Shown here: positions 1 to 5,723 of the stretch, one piece after another
How the letters are laid out: the number at the start of each line of letters is the position of its first letter
Numbering within the stretch: the first letter of the stretch is position 1
Source: KLAP211 sp964650085
GTDB taxonomy: Bacteria > Patescibacteriota > Dojkabacteria > J137
Length of the DNA stretch: 7,059 nt
Assembly: GCA_964650085.1 (NCBI GenBank)
Contig: CAZYSE010000052.1
Coordinates: 1 to 7,059 of the forward strand
Direction: 5' to 3'
The notes under the pieces: model-generated
The model's input: only the letters and a program-made list of their open reading frames with translations
Told to the model about the DNA's origin: nothing
The model's database searches: none
Translations under genes and position numbers: made by a program

Positions 1-35
1 AGAGTGATTTTCTGGACTTTTTATAACCCAAGGGG

Positions 36-109
36 GTTTTAGGGGTGAAAATGCGTGCCGTTGACGTGACTTATTAATAATGTAAGTCCACTCATTTTCC
101 CCTTAAAAC
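36..109. repeat. Long imperfect inverted repeat (hairpin)
   Basis: The outer arms pair 36-45 and 47-53 with 93-109: the motif GAAAATG pairs with CATTTTC, then after a bulged T46, GGG with CCC and TTTTA with a T-AAAA arm, including one G-T pair. Nested inside is a second stem, GTGACTTA (66-73) with TAAGTCCAC (83-91), with one bulged C and a 9-nt loop. The 12 nt at 54-65 are an unpaired bulge on the 5' side. The structure is too symmetrical to be chance in ordinary intergenic DNA, but there is no clear T-tract after it on either strand. Its role is unknown: mobile-element remnant, structured RNA or transcript end. Confidence 0.55.
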
Positions 110-116
110 TGTTTTG

Positions 117-141
117 CTACTTTTTGGTTACAAAAAAGTAG
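117..141. repeat. Short near-perfect hairpin
   Basis: CTACTTTTTG (117-126) pairs with CAAAAAAGTAG (131-141) around a GTTA loop, with one extra A in the right arm. It sits 7 nt after the preceding long hairpin. The T and A runs lie inside the stem, not after it, so it is not a classic Rho-independent terminator. Confidence 0.5.
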
Positions 142-194
142 GGAAAGAGAAGCCTAAAGTGTACATAGAATAAGTCATACAGAGTTAAATGCAT

Positions 195-294
195 ACCACC
201 TTTATAACTAAAGGTGGTGCCCAAGTTTTGGGAGCGAAATCGGAACGAGAGATTAGTAGCGTGTTAGACTCGCCGATCCCGCAACGAGTGCGGG
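195..294 (+). ncRNA. Candidate structured RNA or leader: four packed hairpins
   Basis: Four stems follow one another with 0-6 nt between them. (A) ACCACCTTTA 195-204 with TAAAGGTGGT 209-218 is a perfect 10-bp stem with a TAAC loop. (B) CCCAA 220-224 pairs with TTGGG 228-232. (C) ATCGG 239-243 and CGAG 246-249 pair with CTCG 269-272 and CCGAT 273-277, with a two-A bulge and a 19-nt loop. (D) CCCGCA 278-283 pairs with TGCGGG 289-294. By hand count 239-299 is about 59% GC, far above the surroundings, as structural RNAs often are in AT-rich genomes. CTCG in stem C could instead pair with CGAG in the loop of D, so a conformational switch is possible. I do not recognise the family, and the strand is assumed from the direction of uvrC. 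Confidence 0.3.
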
Positions 295-354
295 ACCCCA
301 ATCAACATATACCTGCATGCTATTTATATTTAAAAATTGGTAATACCTTTGATG

Positions 355-360
355 TATAAT
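355..360 (+). promoter_or_regulatory. uvrC -10 box, leaderless start likely
   Basis: A perfect TATAAT ends 8 nt before the uvrC ATG at 369. A transcript starting about 7 nt after the hexamer would begin at or within 1-2 nt of the ATG. No good -35 is visible at 16-18 nt spacing; that stretch is A/T-rich. There is no Shine-Dalgarno sequence before the ATG. Confidence 0.55.
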
Positions 361-368
361 TACTCCAT

Positions 369-1841
369 ATGACCATTCTAGAAACAAAACGAAAAGAGTA
401 CCAAGACCTCATTAAAAATCCGCCTAAAAAACCCGGATGCTACATGTACAAAGATTCCAAAGGGAAGATTATATACATAGGAAAAGCCAAAAACCTTTTT
501 AACAGAGTTCGCAGCTATTTCCAAAATTATGAGAAATTAGAGCTTCGAATTCAACAAATGATCGAAATTGCTGACGATGTCGAGTTCCTAGTGGTAGACT
601 CCGAAATCGAATCAATCATCCTAGAAACCAACCTAATAAAAAAGTATCGTCCTAAATACAATATTTTGATGCGAGACGATAAGAGCTACAGCTACATACT
701 TTTTGAAAAGCAAATCAAAGGTAAAAATGACTTTCCACGCATTCGGATTGTCCGAAACAATTCAGAACCAAACGCAGAATACTTTGGACCTTTTCCATCT
801 AGACTGCCATTAAAAAACATATTAAGAAGAGCACGAAAGGTTTTTCCTTACGCAAGTTGTAATAGAACGATTGTCCAGGTTTCATCAGATCCAATTAAAG
901 TAGAAACGAGCAATAGCATACCCTGTCTGTACTACCACTTGGGGCTATGTAGCGCTCCTTGTGCTAGTAAGCAGAATAGAGAGGATTATATGAAAAGCTT
1001 CAATGCAATAAAAAAGATCTTCCAGGGTCAAAAAGCAGAAATCATAGGTGAATTTGAACTAGAAATGAAGAAATATTCTGAGCAAAAAGAATATGAAAAA
1101 GCTGCGGAAGTAAGAGATCGCATAGACGATGTGCAATATGTAACTAAACGAATCAAAATTGATAACAACGTAGACGATGTAGTAGTTTCTGGCTTAGTAG
1201 AATCCGCAAGAGAAAATGGGATTAACGAACTCATCGAAAAGTTAAAATTCCCTTCAGAAGTATTGAGCAATCACCCTGGTTTTAGAATTGAATGTTACGA
1301 CATCAGTAACTTTCAAGGGACAAATTCAGTAGGTGCAATGACTGTAATGGTAAATGGAGAACTACGTACAGATCTGTATAGACATTTTAAAATTCAAACA
1401 AAAGAGACCCCTGATGACTTTGCCATGCTACAAGAAGTTCTTGAACGAAGACTGAAGTATCTATCCGATGATAAGAATAAGCTAAAAGACGTTTCACTAA
1501 AACAAACGCCAGATCTGATCATAATCGACGGGGGCAAAGGTCAACTCGGTGCTACTTATCTAATTTTAAAGATGATGGGCTTTGAGAATAAAATTCCAAT
1601 TGTTGGATTAGCAAAAAAAGAAGAAGAAATTTTCAAGGTGAACAAACAATTTTTAGATGTAGACACAACTACAAAAGGAACAGAAAAGGCTACTAAAATT
1701 CTAAGTAAATTCGGAAGGGTAATGTTGCCTAGAAGATCCGAATCTTTGTTCATTGTTCAAAGAATACGAGACGAAGCACACAGATTTGGAATTACATATC
1801 ACCGAAAGCTTCGCAGTAAACAAATGACTTTAAACGCTTAA
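369..1841 (+). CDS. uvrC: Excinuclease ABC subunit C (UvrC), short form
   Basis: UvrC makes the 3' and 5' incisions around a lesion held by UvrB in nucleotide excision repair, in the cytoplasm. The N-terminal GIY-YIG nuclease (about residues 18-105) shows PGCYMYKD, YIGKAKN, R46 and E81, matching the E. coli catalytic Arg and Glu. Cysteines C164, C186, C194 and C198 match the conserved UvrC cluster (iron-sulfur ligands in E. coli). A UVR helix pair (about 225-258, EYEKAAEVRDRI) is the UvrB-binding motif. The RNase H-like nuclease (about 304-480) keeps the Asp-Asp-His triad as D311 (ECYDISNFQG), D387 (IIDGGKGQL) and H471 (RDEAHRFG). At 490 residues it is about 100 shorter than typical UvrC. It stops just after HRKLRSK, so the C-terminal double helix-hairpin-helix is absent, and the segment between UVR and the RNase H fold is reduced. 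About 20 extra residues sit near 423-450. The start is the first ATG before the GIY-YIG domain, directly downstream of a TATAAT. The stop overlaps the end of murD by 4 bp. Confidence 0.96.
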   Translation: MTILETKRKEYQDLIKNPPKKPGCYMYKDSKGKIIYIGKAKNLFNRVRSYFQNYEKLELRIQQMIEIADDVEFLVVDSEIESIILETNLIKKYRPKYNILMRDDKSYSYILFEKQIKGKNDFPRIRIVRNNSEPNAEYFGPFPSRLPLKNILRRARKVFPYASCNRTIVQVSSDPIKVETSNSIPCLYYHLGLCSAPCASKQNREDYMKSFNAIKKIFQGQKAEIIGEFELEMKKYSEQKEYEKAAEVRDRIDDVQYVTKRIKIDNNVDDVVVSGLVESARENGINELIEKLKFPSEVLSNHPGFRIECYDISNFQGTNSVGAMTVMVNGELRTDLYRHFKIQTKETPDDFAMLQEVLERRLKYLSDDKNKLKDVSLKQTPDLIIIDGGKGQLGATYLILKMMGFENKIPIVGLAKKEEEIFKVNKQFLDVDTTTKGTEKATKILSKFGRVMLPRRSESLFIVQRIRDEAHRFGITYHRKLRSKQMTLNA

Positions 1842-3217
1842 ATTTCAGTAACTACTTCATCAAATTGTTCAGCTCGATCAAACTCGTTTTTGAACAAATT
1901 AAAACTAGCTGCTCCAGGACTTAAAATTACAAACTCTCCTATTTTAGCAACAGAACGAGCAGAATCGATTGCGTCTTTCATCGATGAAAAAGGTCCTTTT
2001 GTTTTATCATCTTTTATTTGTGGCCAGTCGTTAAGTAATTTATCGTAAAAGCTTCCTTCAAACAAATGCACTGTTGCACACTTGCTCAACAATTCAAGCA
2101 AAGGCTCAAGCGGTAAATTTTTATCTACACCACCTAAAATAAGATGAACGGGTCCAAGGGGTAAGAATCTTTCCAAACATACCAACGTTGCTTGTGGCAT
2201 TGTAGAAGTAGAGTCGTTTACGTAAGTTATGCCCGATTTAACGGCGATAACTTGTTGACGATACTCCAATCCCTCATACGTACCTAACGCTGATTGAATT
2301 AGCTCTGATTCAATTCCTAAGTTAGTCGCAGCTGCGATTGCTATTGCTGCATTATATAAGTTGTGCTCACCTTGTAGACTTGAATTCGTAATTTCGTACT
2401 CTAATGCACTGGGATCGTTAACTGTATTCTCTGTAATTTTAAAGTCCGCATTTTTTCCTATTGTTACTTTTCTGCTATTTCCAGATTTTAAATAGTTAGT
2501 TTCAACTTCTGGGTTATCAATATTTAATACTGCTATATCGTTTTCGGTTTGGTATTTTACAAGCGCTCCTTTGCTATCTATGTAATGTTGCATATCGGGA
2601 TGCCAATTCAAATGATCTGGATAAATGTTTGTAATAATTGCTAACCTTGGAGAAACACCAACTCGATTTAAACTGTCGCACATAAAACTAGAAACCTCGA
2701 TTACGACTAAGTCGTCTTCGTTAATTTCGTCTAATTGAACTATCAAAGATTTTCTATTGTTCCCTCCATCCCAAACTCGTTTGTTACCTTGCTTGAGAAT
2801 GTGTGTGAGTAGAGCAGTGGTTGTACTTTTTCCTCTTGTTCCTGTAATTCCAATTGTATAGCCTTTGCAGTACTTGAAGAATAGAGTGAGTTCTGTTTCT
2901 ACTTGTTTTTCGGCTTCGTAGGCAGCAAGCAGAAGTTCATTGGTTGGTGGAATCGCAGGATTTTTCATTATTATGTCTGCCCACAGAAAGTCTTCTTTGT
3001 CTTGAGTTCCTAACTTATACGAAATATTTTTGAATTGTTTTAGTTCATCCACAGAAGTTTGAAGTTGCTCTTCAGTTTTCATATCTGTAACTCGAACGTC
3101 TGCTCCTTGTTCGGCAAAAAATCTTGCAACATTGACCCCGCCACCAGAAATTCCAAGTCCCCAAACTAATACTTTTTTATCTTTTAGGCTCGCTTTGAAT
3201 TCTGAATAACTATTCAT
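1838..3217 (-). CDS. murD: UDP-N-acetylmuramoyl-L-alanine--D-glutamate ligase (MurD)
   Basis: MurD adds D-glutamate to UDP-MurNAc-L-Ala using ATP, in the cytoplasmic stage of peptidoglycan precursor synthesis. The N-terminal Rossmann-type UDP-binding domain (about 1-117) begins with VLVWGLGISGGG. The ATP-binding central domain has a P-loop at 125-132 (TGTRGKST), E174 in VIEVSSF, N197/D201/H202 in NIYPDH, K216 as the likely carbamylated lysine, and GEHNLYN at 283-289. The C-terminal domain has YR at 319-320, NDST at 334-337, LGGVDKN at 361-367 and LSPGAASFN at 432-440. The 459-residue length is normal for MurD. Oddities: the P-loop has Arg128 where the family usually has Asn, and the usual SFD of the C-terminal motif is SFN. 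The start lies 8 bp inside the end of murE, with no Shine-Dalgarno sequence, which points to translational coupling. Confidence 0.94.
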   Translation of the reverse strand: MNSYSEFKASLKDKKVLVWGLGISGGGVNVARFFAEQGADVRVTDMKTEEQLQTSVDELKQFKNISYKLGTQDKEDFLWADIIMKNPAIPPTNELLLAAYEAEKQVETELTLFFKYCKGYTIGITGTRGKSTTTALLTHILKQGNKRVWDGGNNRKSLIVQLDEINEDDLVVIEVSSFMCDSLNRVGVSPRLAIITNIYPDHLNWHPDMQHYIDSKGALVKYQTENDIAVLNIDNPEVETNYLKSGNSRKVTIGKNADFKITENTVNDPSALEYEITNSSLQGEHNLYNAAIAIAAATNLGIESELIQSALGTYEGLEYRQQVIAVKSGITYVNDSTSTMPQATLVCLERFLPLGPVHLILGGVDKNLPLEPLLELLSKCATVHLFEGSFYDKLLNDWPQIKDDKTKGPFSSMKDAIDSARSVAKIGEFVILSPGAASFNLFKNEFDRAEQFDEVVTEI

Positions 3218-4769
3218 TTTTTGAAATTAATATTTTTTCTACAGCGTCTTGATCGCTCCAATCATATTCAGTTGTTCCAAAACACAAACTTTTCTCGTGA
3301 CCTTTGCCACAAATCACAAGTATGTCATTTACCGCACAATCGTTGATGGCTTGTTCAATTGCATCATATCTATCTTGAATGGAACCTGATTGAAATATAT
3401 CGACTTTCTTCCCATCCTTCGTTTGTAACGTTACTCTATCCGAATATTGAGTTCCTTCTGGAAAAGAAAGCTCAGCACCTTTAAGGATTTCTGCATTAAT
3501 ATCACCCAGCTTTTCTAAACGTGGATCCTCTGGGCAGATGTACACAGCGTCTGCAAATTCGGCAGAATATTTTCCCATGGGAATTCGTTTTCCAGGATCT
3601 CTCATTCCTGCACAACCAAAAACTACTCTTAACTTTGCTCCTTCTTTTAAATTATTTCTTAAATTGCTTAAGACTAACATCAAAGCGTTAGCAGTATGAG
3701 CGAAGTCCACGATTATTGTAAAAGGCTCTGTCTGCAAATATTCCATTCTTCCTTTTACAGATTTAAAATCGACTAAAATATCTTTTGGAATTTCTCCGAT
3801 TCCAGGAATTAGTTTTTGAATAGCATTTACTGCAAGAGAGGCGTTTTGAACATTATATTCGGTTCTAATTTCTTGAGGGATTATTAAGTCGTTATGAATT
3901 TCAGCAACTGGTTTTAATCCTCGATTTGTCGCATCCTGTTGTAATTTGCTGTAGCTTACATCGCCTGGGTTAATTACTAAAGTTCCGTTTTCTTTTAGAT
4001 GATGTTTGAACAATCTCGTTTTGGCCTCATAATAGTTTTCCCAAGTTTTGTGATAGTCTAAGTGTTCGCTTGTTATGTTTGTAATGACTGCAACGTCAAA
4101 CTTAGCCCCCGCAACTCTTCCCATAGCTAAACCATGAGATGTTACTTCTAAGACAACATATTCAATATCATCTAGTTCTTCGGAATTTAATAATTTAAAA
4201 AGTTCTTGTGAAGAAGGAGTAGTGGTGTGCAGCCCTGTATCAATGTTCTTTCCCTCAACTGTCAATCCTAAAGTTGTTAACATTGCTGCTTTCAATCCTA
4301 ACTTGTTCAAAATATGATACACCATACTAGAAGTTGTTGTTTTACCATCTGTTCCTGTTATAGCGATGTATTTTCTTTTGTTCCAATCGACTCCGAAAAG
4401 TGGAGCTATTTCTGAATTGTTGAAAGCATCTTTTTCCGTTTCGCTAAGTTTGTTTTGAGAATAATCTGTAATTAGCTGATCTGTATAAGTTCCAACATCT
4501 GCCATTTTTATTCCTTTGTTTTTAAAGAAAACAACTTCTATGTGATCGTCTCTTAAAGCTGGCGAATAGATGTATAAATCCCATTCAACATTATTTAAGT
4601 GTCCTGTGTTTGTAACATTAAAAGTTATTTTTGCTCCTTTTTCTAACAATTCTTTTGCTCTAGCTGACTCCTGTAAATCGGAACCATTAACGTTGTACCC
4701 TAGATTTAAAAAATATCTAGCTAAATAATATGCCCCGCTTCCACCGATACCCGAAATAAATATATTCAT
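3210..4769 (-). CDS. murE: MurE-type ligase with a MurC-like N-terminal domain
   Basis: Probably the ligase that adds the third, usually diamino, residue to UDP-MurNAc-L-Ala-D-Glu. Residues 1-100 resemble MurC: IFISGIGGSG, then GYNVNGSDLQES, EKGAKITF and YSPALRDD. From about 134 the protein reads as MurE: P-loop TGTDGKTTT (138-146), HTTTPSSQEL (181-190), LEVTSHGL (207-214), RVAG, TNITSEHLDYH (230-240), K250 as the likely carbamylated lysine, NVQNASLAV (306-314), GRMEYL, VDFAHTANAL (354-363), GCAGMRDPGKR (385-395) and GKGHEKS (488-494). The amino-acid selectivity motif, DNPR in DAP-adding MurE, reads EDPR (414-417); the Arg that contacts DAP is kept, so a diamino acid is plausible but unproven. 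The central domain is trimmed between about 265 and 305. At 519 residues it is slightly long, owing to a linker at about 100-130. It is followed by murD with an 8-bp overlap. No Shine-Dalgarno sequence is visible. The alternative reading, a MurC or Mpl-like ligase, is less likely given the central and C-terminal motifs. Confidence 0.88.
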   Translation of the reverse strand: MNIFISGIGGSGAYYLARYFLNLGYNVNGSDLQESARAKELLEKGAKITFNVTNTGHLNNVEWDLYIYSPALRDDHIEVVFFKNKGIKMADVGTYTDQLITDYSQNKLSETEKDAFNNSEIAPLFGVDWNKRKYIAITGTDGKTTTSSMVYHILNKLGLKAAMLTTLGLTVEGKNIDTGLHTTTPSSQELFKLLNSEELDDIEYVVLEVTSHGLAMGRVAGAKFDVAVITNITSEHLDYHKTWENYYEAKTRLFKHHLKENGTLVINPGDVSYSKLQQDATNRGLKPVAEIHNDLIIPQEIRTEYNVQNASLAVNAIQKLIPGIGEIPKDILVDFKSVKGRMEYLQTEPFTIIVDFAHTANALMLVLSNLRNNLKEGAKLRVVFGCAGMRDPGKRIPMGKYSAEFADAVYICPEDPRLEKLGDINAEILKGAELSFPEGTQYSDRVTLQTKDGKKVDIFQSGSIQDRYDAIEQAINDCAVNDILVICGKGHEKSLCFGTTEYDWSDQDAVEKILISKNE

Positions 4770-4777
4770 AAATTTTT

Positions 4778-4798
4778 AATCTAAATCTACAAATACTA
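4778..4798 (-). promoter_or_regulatory. Candidate -10 boxes for murE-murD
   Basis: On the - strand two tandem TAGATT hexamers (4784-4789 and 4778-4783) lie before the murE ATG, the second exactly 8 nt away. Further upstream is TGG-TAGTAT (hexamer 4793-4798) in an extended -10 context, with GTGACG (4817-4822) 18 nt upstream as a possible -35. Each hexamer matches the consensus at only 4 of 6 positions, so which is used is uncertain. The 80-nt gap from the upstream membrane gene would allow an independent promoter. Confidence 0.35.
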
Positions 4799-4849
4799 CC
4801 ATATAAAAAACGGATTCGTCACTAAGCGCTATATAATGAGAGTAGAGAG

Positions 4850-5440
4850 TTACTTTCGTTTAATTCCTGCAAACATTCCTCGCAACATTCTTTCGAGATA
4901 AATGTCTAATACAACAAGAATAAGGAGAATAAAGATTGAAGAAATATTTATTACCCCGCTCGGGATTCGGAGGCCAGCAAACACACCCTGCGTCCAATCT
5001 GTTGACGAGTAAACGAACTGAATTACTCCTGGGGCCGTATCTCTAGGGAAAAGTCCAAATGCGTCGATAATAATTCTGAAAAAGATCAGAAATTCAACTA
5101 TTTTTAAAAGCCCGTCTAGAAGATGTACGAATATATCTTCTGCTGTATCGTATAGGAATGAAGTTAACACTTCAGAAATACCAATACCAATAAAAATGTA
5201 TGCGAGTATTGCTATCAATGCATCAAAGTTGAGCTGCGCAATTATTGAAGAAACTGTTGTTGGAACCGCTCCAACAAATGGGGCTAGAAAAAAACTACTG
5301 ACAGAAAAAAGAAATGAAACTAGAAAGTTACCTTGGCTTGCGTCTAGAAGTTCAAGAATAATTCTCAATACTAAAAAGACAATTATTACTCCAGTAATAC
5401 CTAGAATTATTGAACGTAATCGTGTTCTTAAGTCTTCCAT
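4850..5440 (-). CDS. Small membrane protein with two YggT-like halves
   Basis: A 196-residue integral membrane protein of unknown function. Hydrophobic segments lie at about 9-32, 40-60, 72-95, 110-131 and 163-182, and the basic tail GIKRK is probably cytoplasmic. Two halves resemble each other and the YggT family pattern. The first runs from LRIILELLDA (25-34) through FLVSFLFSVSSFFLAPF (39-55) to FDALIAILAY (72-81). The second runs from FRIIIDAFGL (121-130) through VIQFVYSSTD (139-148) to NISSIFILLI (165-174). YggT proteins are small membrane proteins often near cell-division or Mur genes, and the location just upstream of murE fits that loosely. The start follows an extended -10 box, with no Shine-Dalgarno sequence. 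The YggT assignment rests on pattern recall, not alignment; the reality of the gene is much surer than the family. Confidence 0.82.
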   Translation of the reverse strand: MEDLRTRLRSIILGITGVIIVFLVLRIILELLDASQGNFLVSFLFSVSSFFLAPFVGAVPTTVSSIIAQLNFDALIAILAYIFIGIGISEVLTSFLYDTAEDIFVHLLDGLLKIVEFLIFFRIIIDAFGLFPRDTAPGVIQFVYSSTDWTQGVFAGLRIPSGVINISSIFILLILVVLDIYLERMLRGMFAGIKRK

Positions 5441-5448
5441 ATAGTTGT

Positions 5449-5477
5449 ATTCTAACAGAAAACGGCGTTCCTGTAAG
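5449..5477 (-). promoter_or_regulatory. Promoter of the YggT-like gene, leaderless
   Basis: On the - strand CTTACA (5472-5477, 4 of 6 to the -35 consensus) is followed after 17 nt by TAGAAT (5449-5454, 5 of 6 to TATAAT), preceded by TGT as an extended -10. The hexamer ends 8 nt before the ATG at 5440, so the transcript should begin at or next to the start codon. Confidence 0.55.
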
Positions 5478-5532
5478 CTTGGTTGCTAATCTCGTAGTAT
5501 AAAGAAAAGATACAAAGATAAAAGGTCAAAAA

Positions 5533-5588
5533 AGATTGAAGGTTCAAGGTTTAAGGTTTGAGATTTAGGATTTAAGATTTAGGGTTTT
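5533..5588 (+). repeat. Eight degenerate 7-bp tandem repeats
   Basis: Eight consecutive heptads fit a consensus of RGRTTTA (R is A or G): AGATTGA, AGGTTCA, AGGTTTA, AGGTTTG, AGATTTA, GGATTTA, AGATTTA, GGGTTTT. The period is strict with no indels. The array lies in the divergent intergenic region between the YggT-like gene and the membrane protein at 5724. The unit resembles plant-type telomere repeats, but in a bacterial context that is probably coincidence. It may be a slippage-prone array, a protein-binding array or a remnant of a dispersed repeat. Confidence 0.7.
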
Positions 5589-5591
5589 TGC

Positions 5592-5618
5592 TGTCGGATG
5601 GTGTTCACACCTCCAACA
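5592..5618. repeat. REP-like imperfect palindrome
   Basis: TGT-C-GGA-T-GGTG (5592-5603) pairs with CACC-TCC-A-ACA (5608-5618) around a TTCA loop: 10 base pairs with one bulged T and one mismatch. It lies 3 nt after the heptad array and has no T-tract, so it looks more like a dispersed palindromic element or a regulatory hairpin than a terminator. Confidence 0.5.
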
Positions 5619-5651
5619 TTCGGTGAGCAAACGTTTCAATTTCCGTTTTTC

Positions 5652-5671
5652 GAACTTCGTGCTACGAATTC
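5652..5671. repeat. Small hairpin upstream of the + strand promoter
   Basis: GAA-C-TTCGT (5652-5660) pairs with ACGAATTC (5664-5671) around a GCT loop: 8 pairs with one bulged C. The flanking sequence repeats short TTCG and CGAA words (5649-5680), giving several alternative pairings. It ends 13 nt before the -35-like element of the downstream gene and could be an operator or part of a degraded repeat. Confidence 0.35.
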
Positions 5672-5684
5672 CGAATTTCGTTTA

Positions 5685-5713
5685 TTGATCTTTGTCTCAA
5701 ACTACCTTATATT
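5685..5713 (+). promoter_or_regulatory. Promoter of the VirB6/TrbL-like gene
   Basis: TTGATC (5685-5690, 4 of 6 to TTGACA) is separated by exactly 17 nt from TATATT (5708-5713, 5 of 6 to TATAAT). The ATG at 5724 is 10 nt after the -10, leaving a leader of only about 3-4 nt. An AGG lies just 1 nt before the ATG, too close to act as a ribosome binding site. Confidence 0.6.
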
Positions 5714-5723
5714 GTTATTAGGT

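Larger units (their letters stand above)
1..368. other. Gene-free leader region upstream of uvrC
   Basis: I see no supportable coding region here. One reading frame is open from the left edge to a TAG at 40-42, too short to call the end of an upstream gene. A nine-codon ATG frame (51-77) follows a G-rich stretch but lies inside a long hairpin and is not convincing. A small 5-bp stem (AACCC 25-29 with GGGTT 34-38) precedes a short T run and might be part of a terminator for an upstream + strand gene. The rest holds the inverted repeats described separately. Positions 142-194 show nothing recognisable. The uvrC promoter lies at the right end. Confidence 0.6.

Noticed and set aside
51..77. Short leader peptide ORF (ATG at 51, stop TAA at 75-77)
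   Set aside because: Only eight codons, located in the arm and bulge of the long inverted repeat, with a G-rich but poorly matching ribosome-site candidate and no promoter assigned.
195..232. T-box riboswitch antiterminator (AAAGGTGGTGCC resembles the T-box core)
   Set aside because: The core departs from AGGGUGGNACCGCG at several positions, the GGTGGT is fully paired with ACCACC in a simple hairpin, I cannot find Stem I motifs, and uvrC is not a usual T-box target.
228..300. A tRNA, starting from the GGGAGCG-like stretch
   Set aside because: There is no TTCRA T-loop with a 5-bp stem, no D-arm, and no acceptor pairing at the right distance on either strand.
4832..4837. TATAAT on the + strand between the YggT-like gene and murE
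   Set aside because: It would transcribe antisense into the end of the YggT-like gene and has no convincing -35; in AT-rich DNA this hexamer is expected by chance.
5196..5444. 82-codon reading frame on the + strand
   Set aside because: It lies opposite the YggT-like gene, whose hydrophobic segment pattern and promoter make it the real coding strand.
5533..5588. True telomeric repeat or eukaryotic contamination
   Set aside because: The heptads are degenerate, only eight units long, and embedded between clearly bacterial genes with bacterial promoters.
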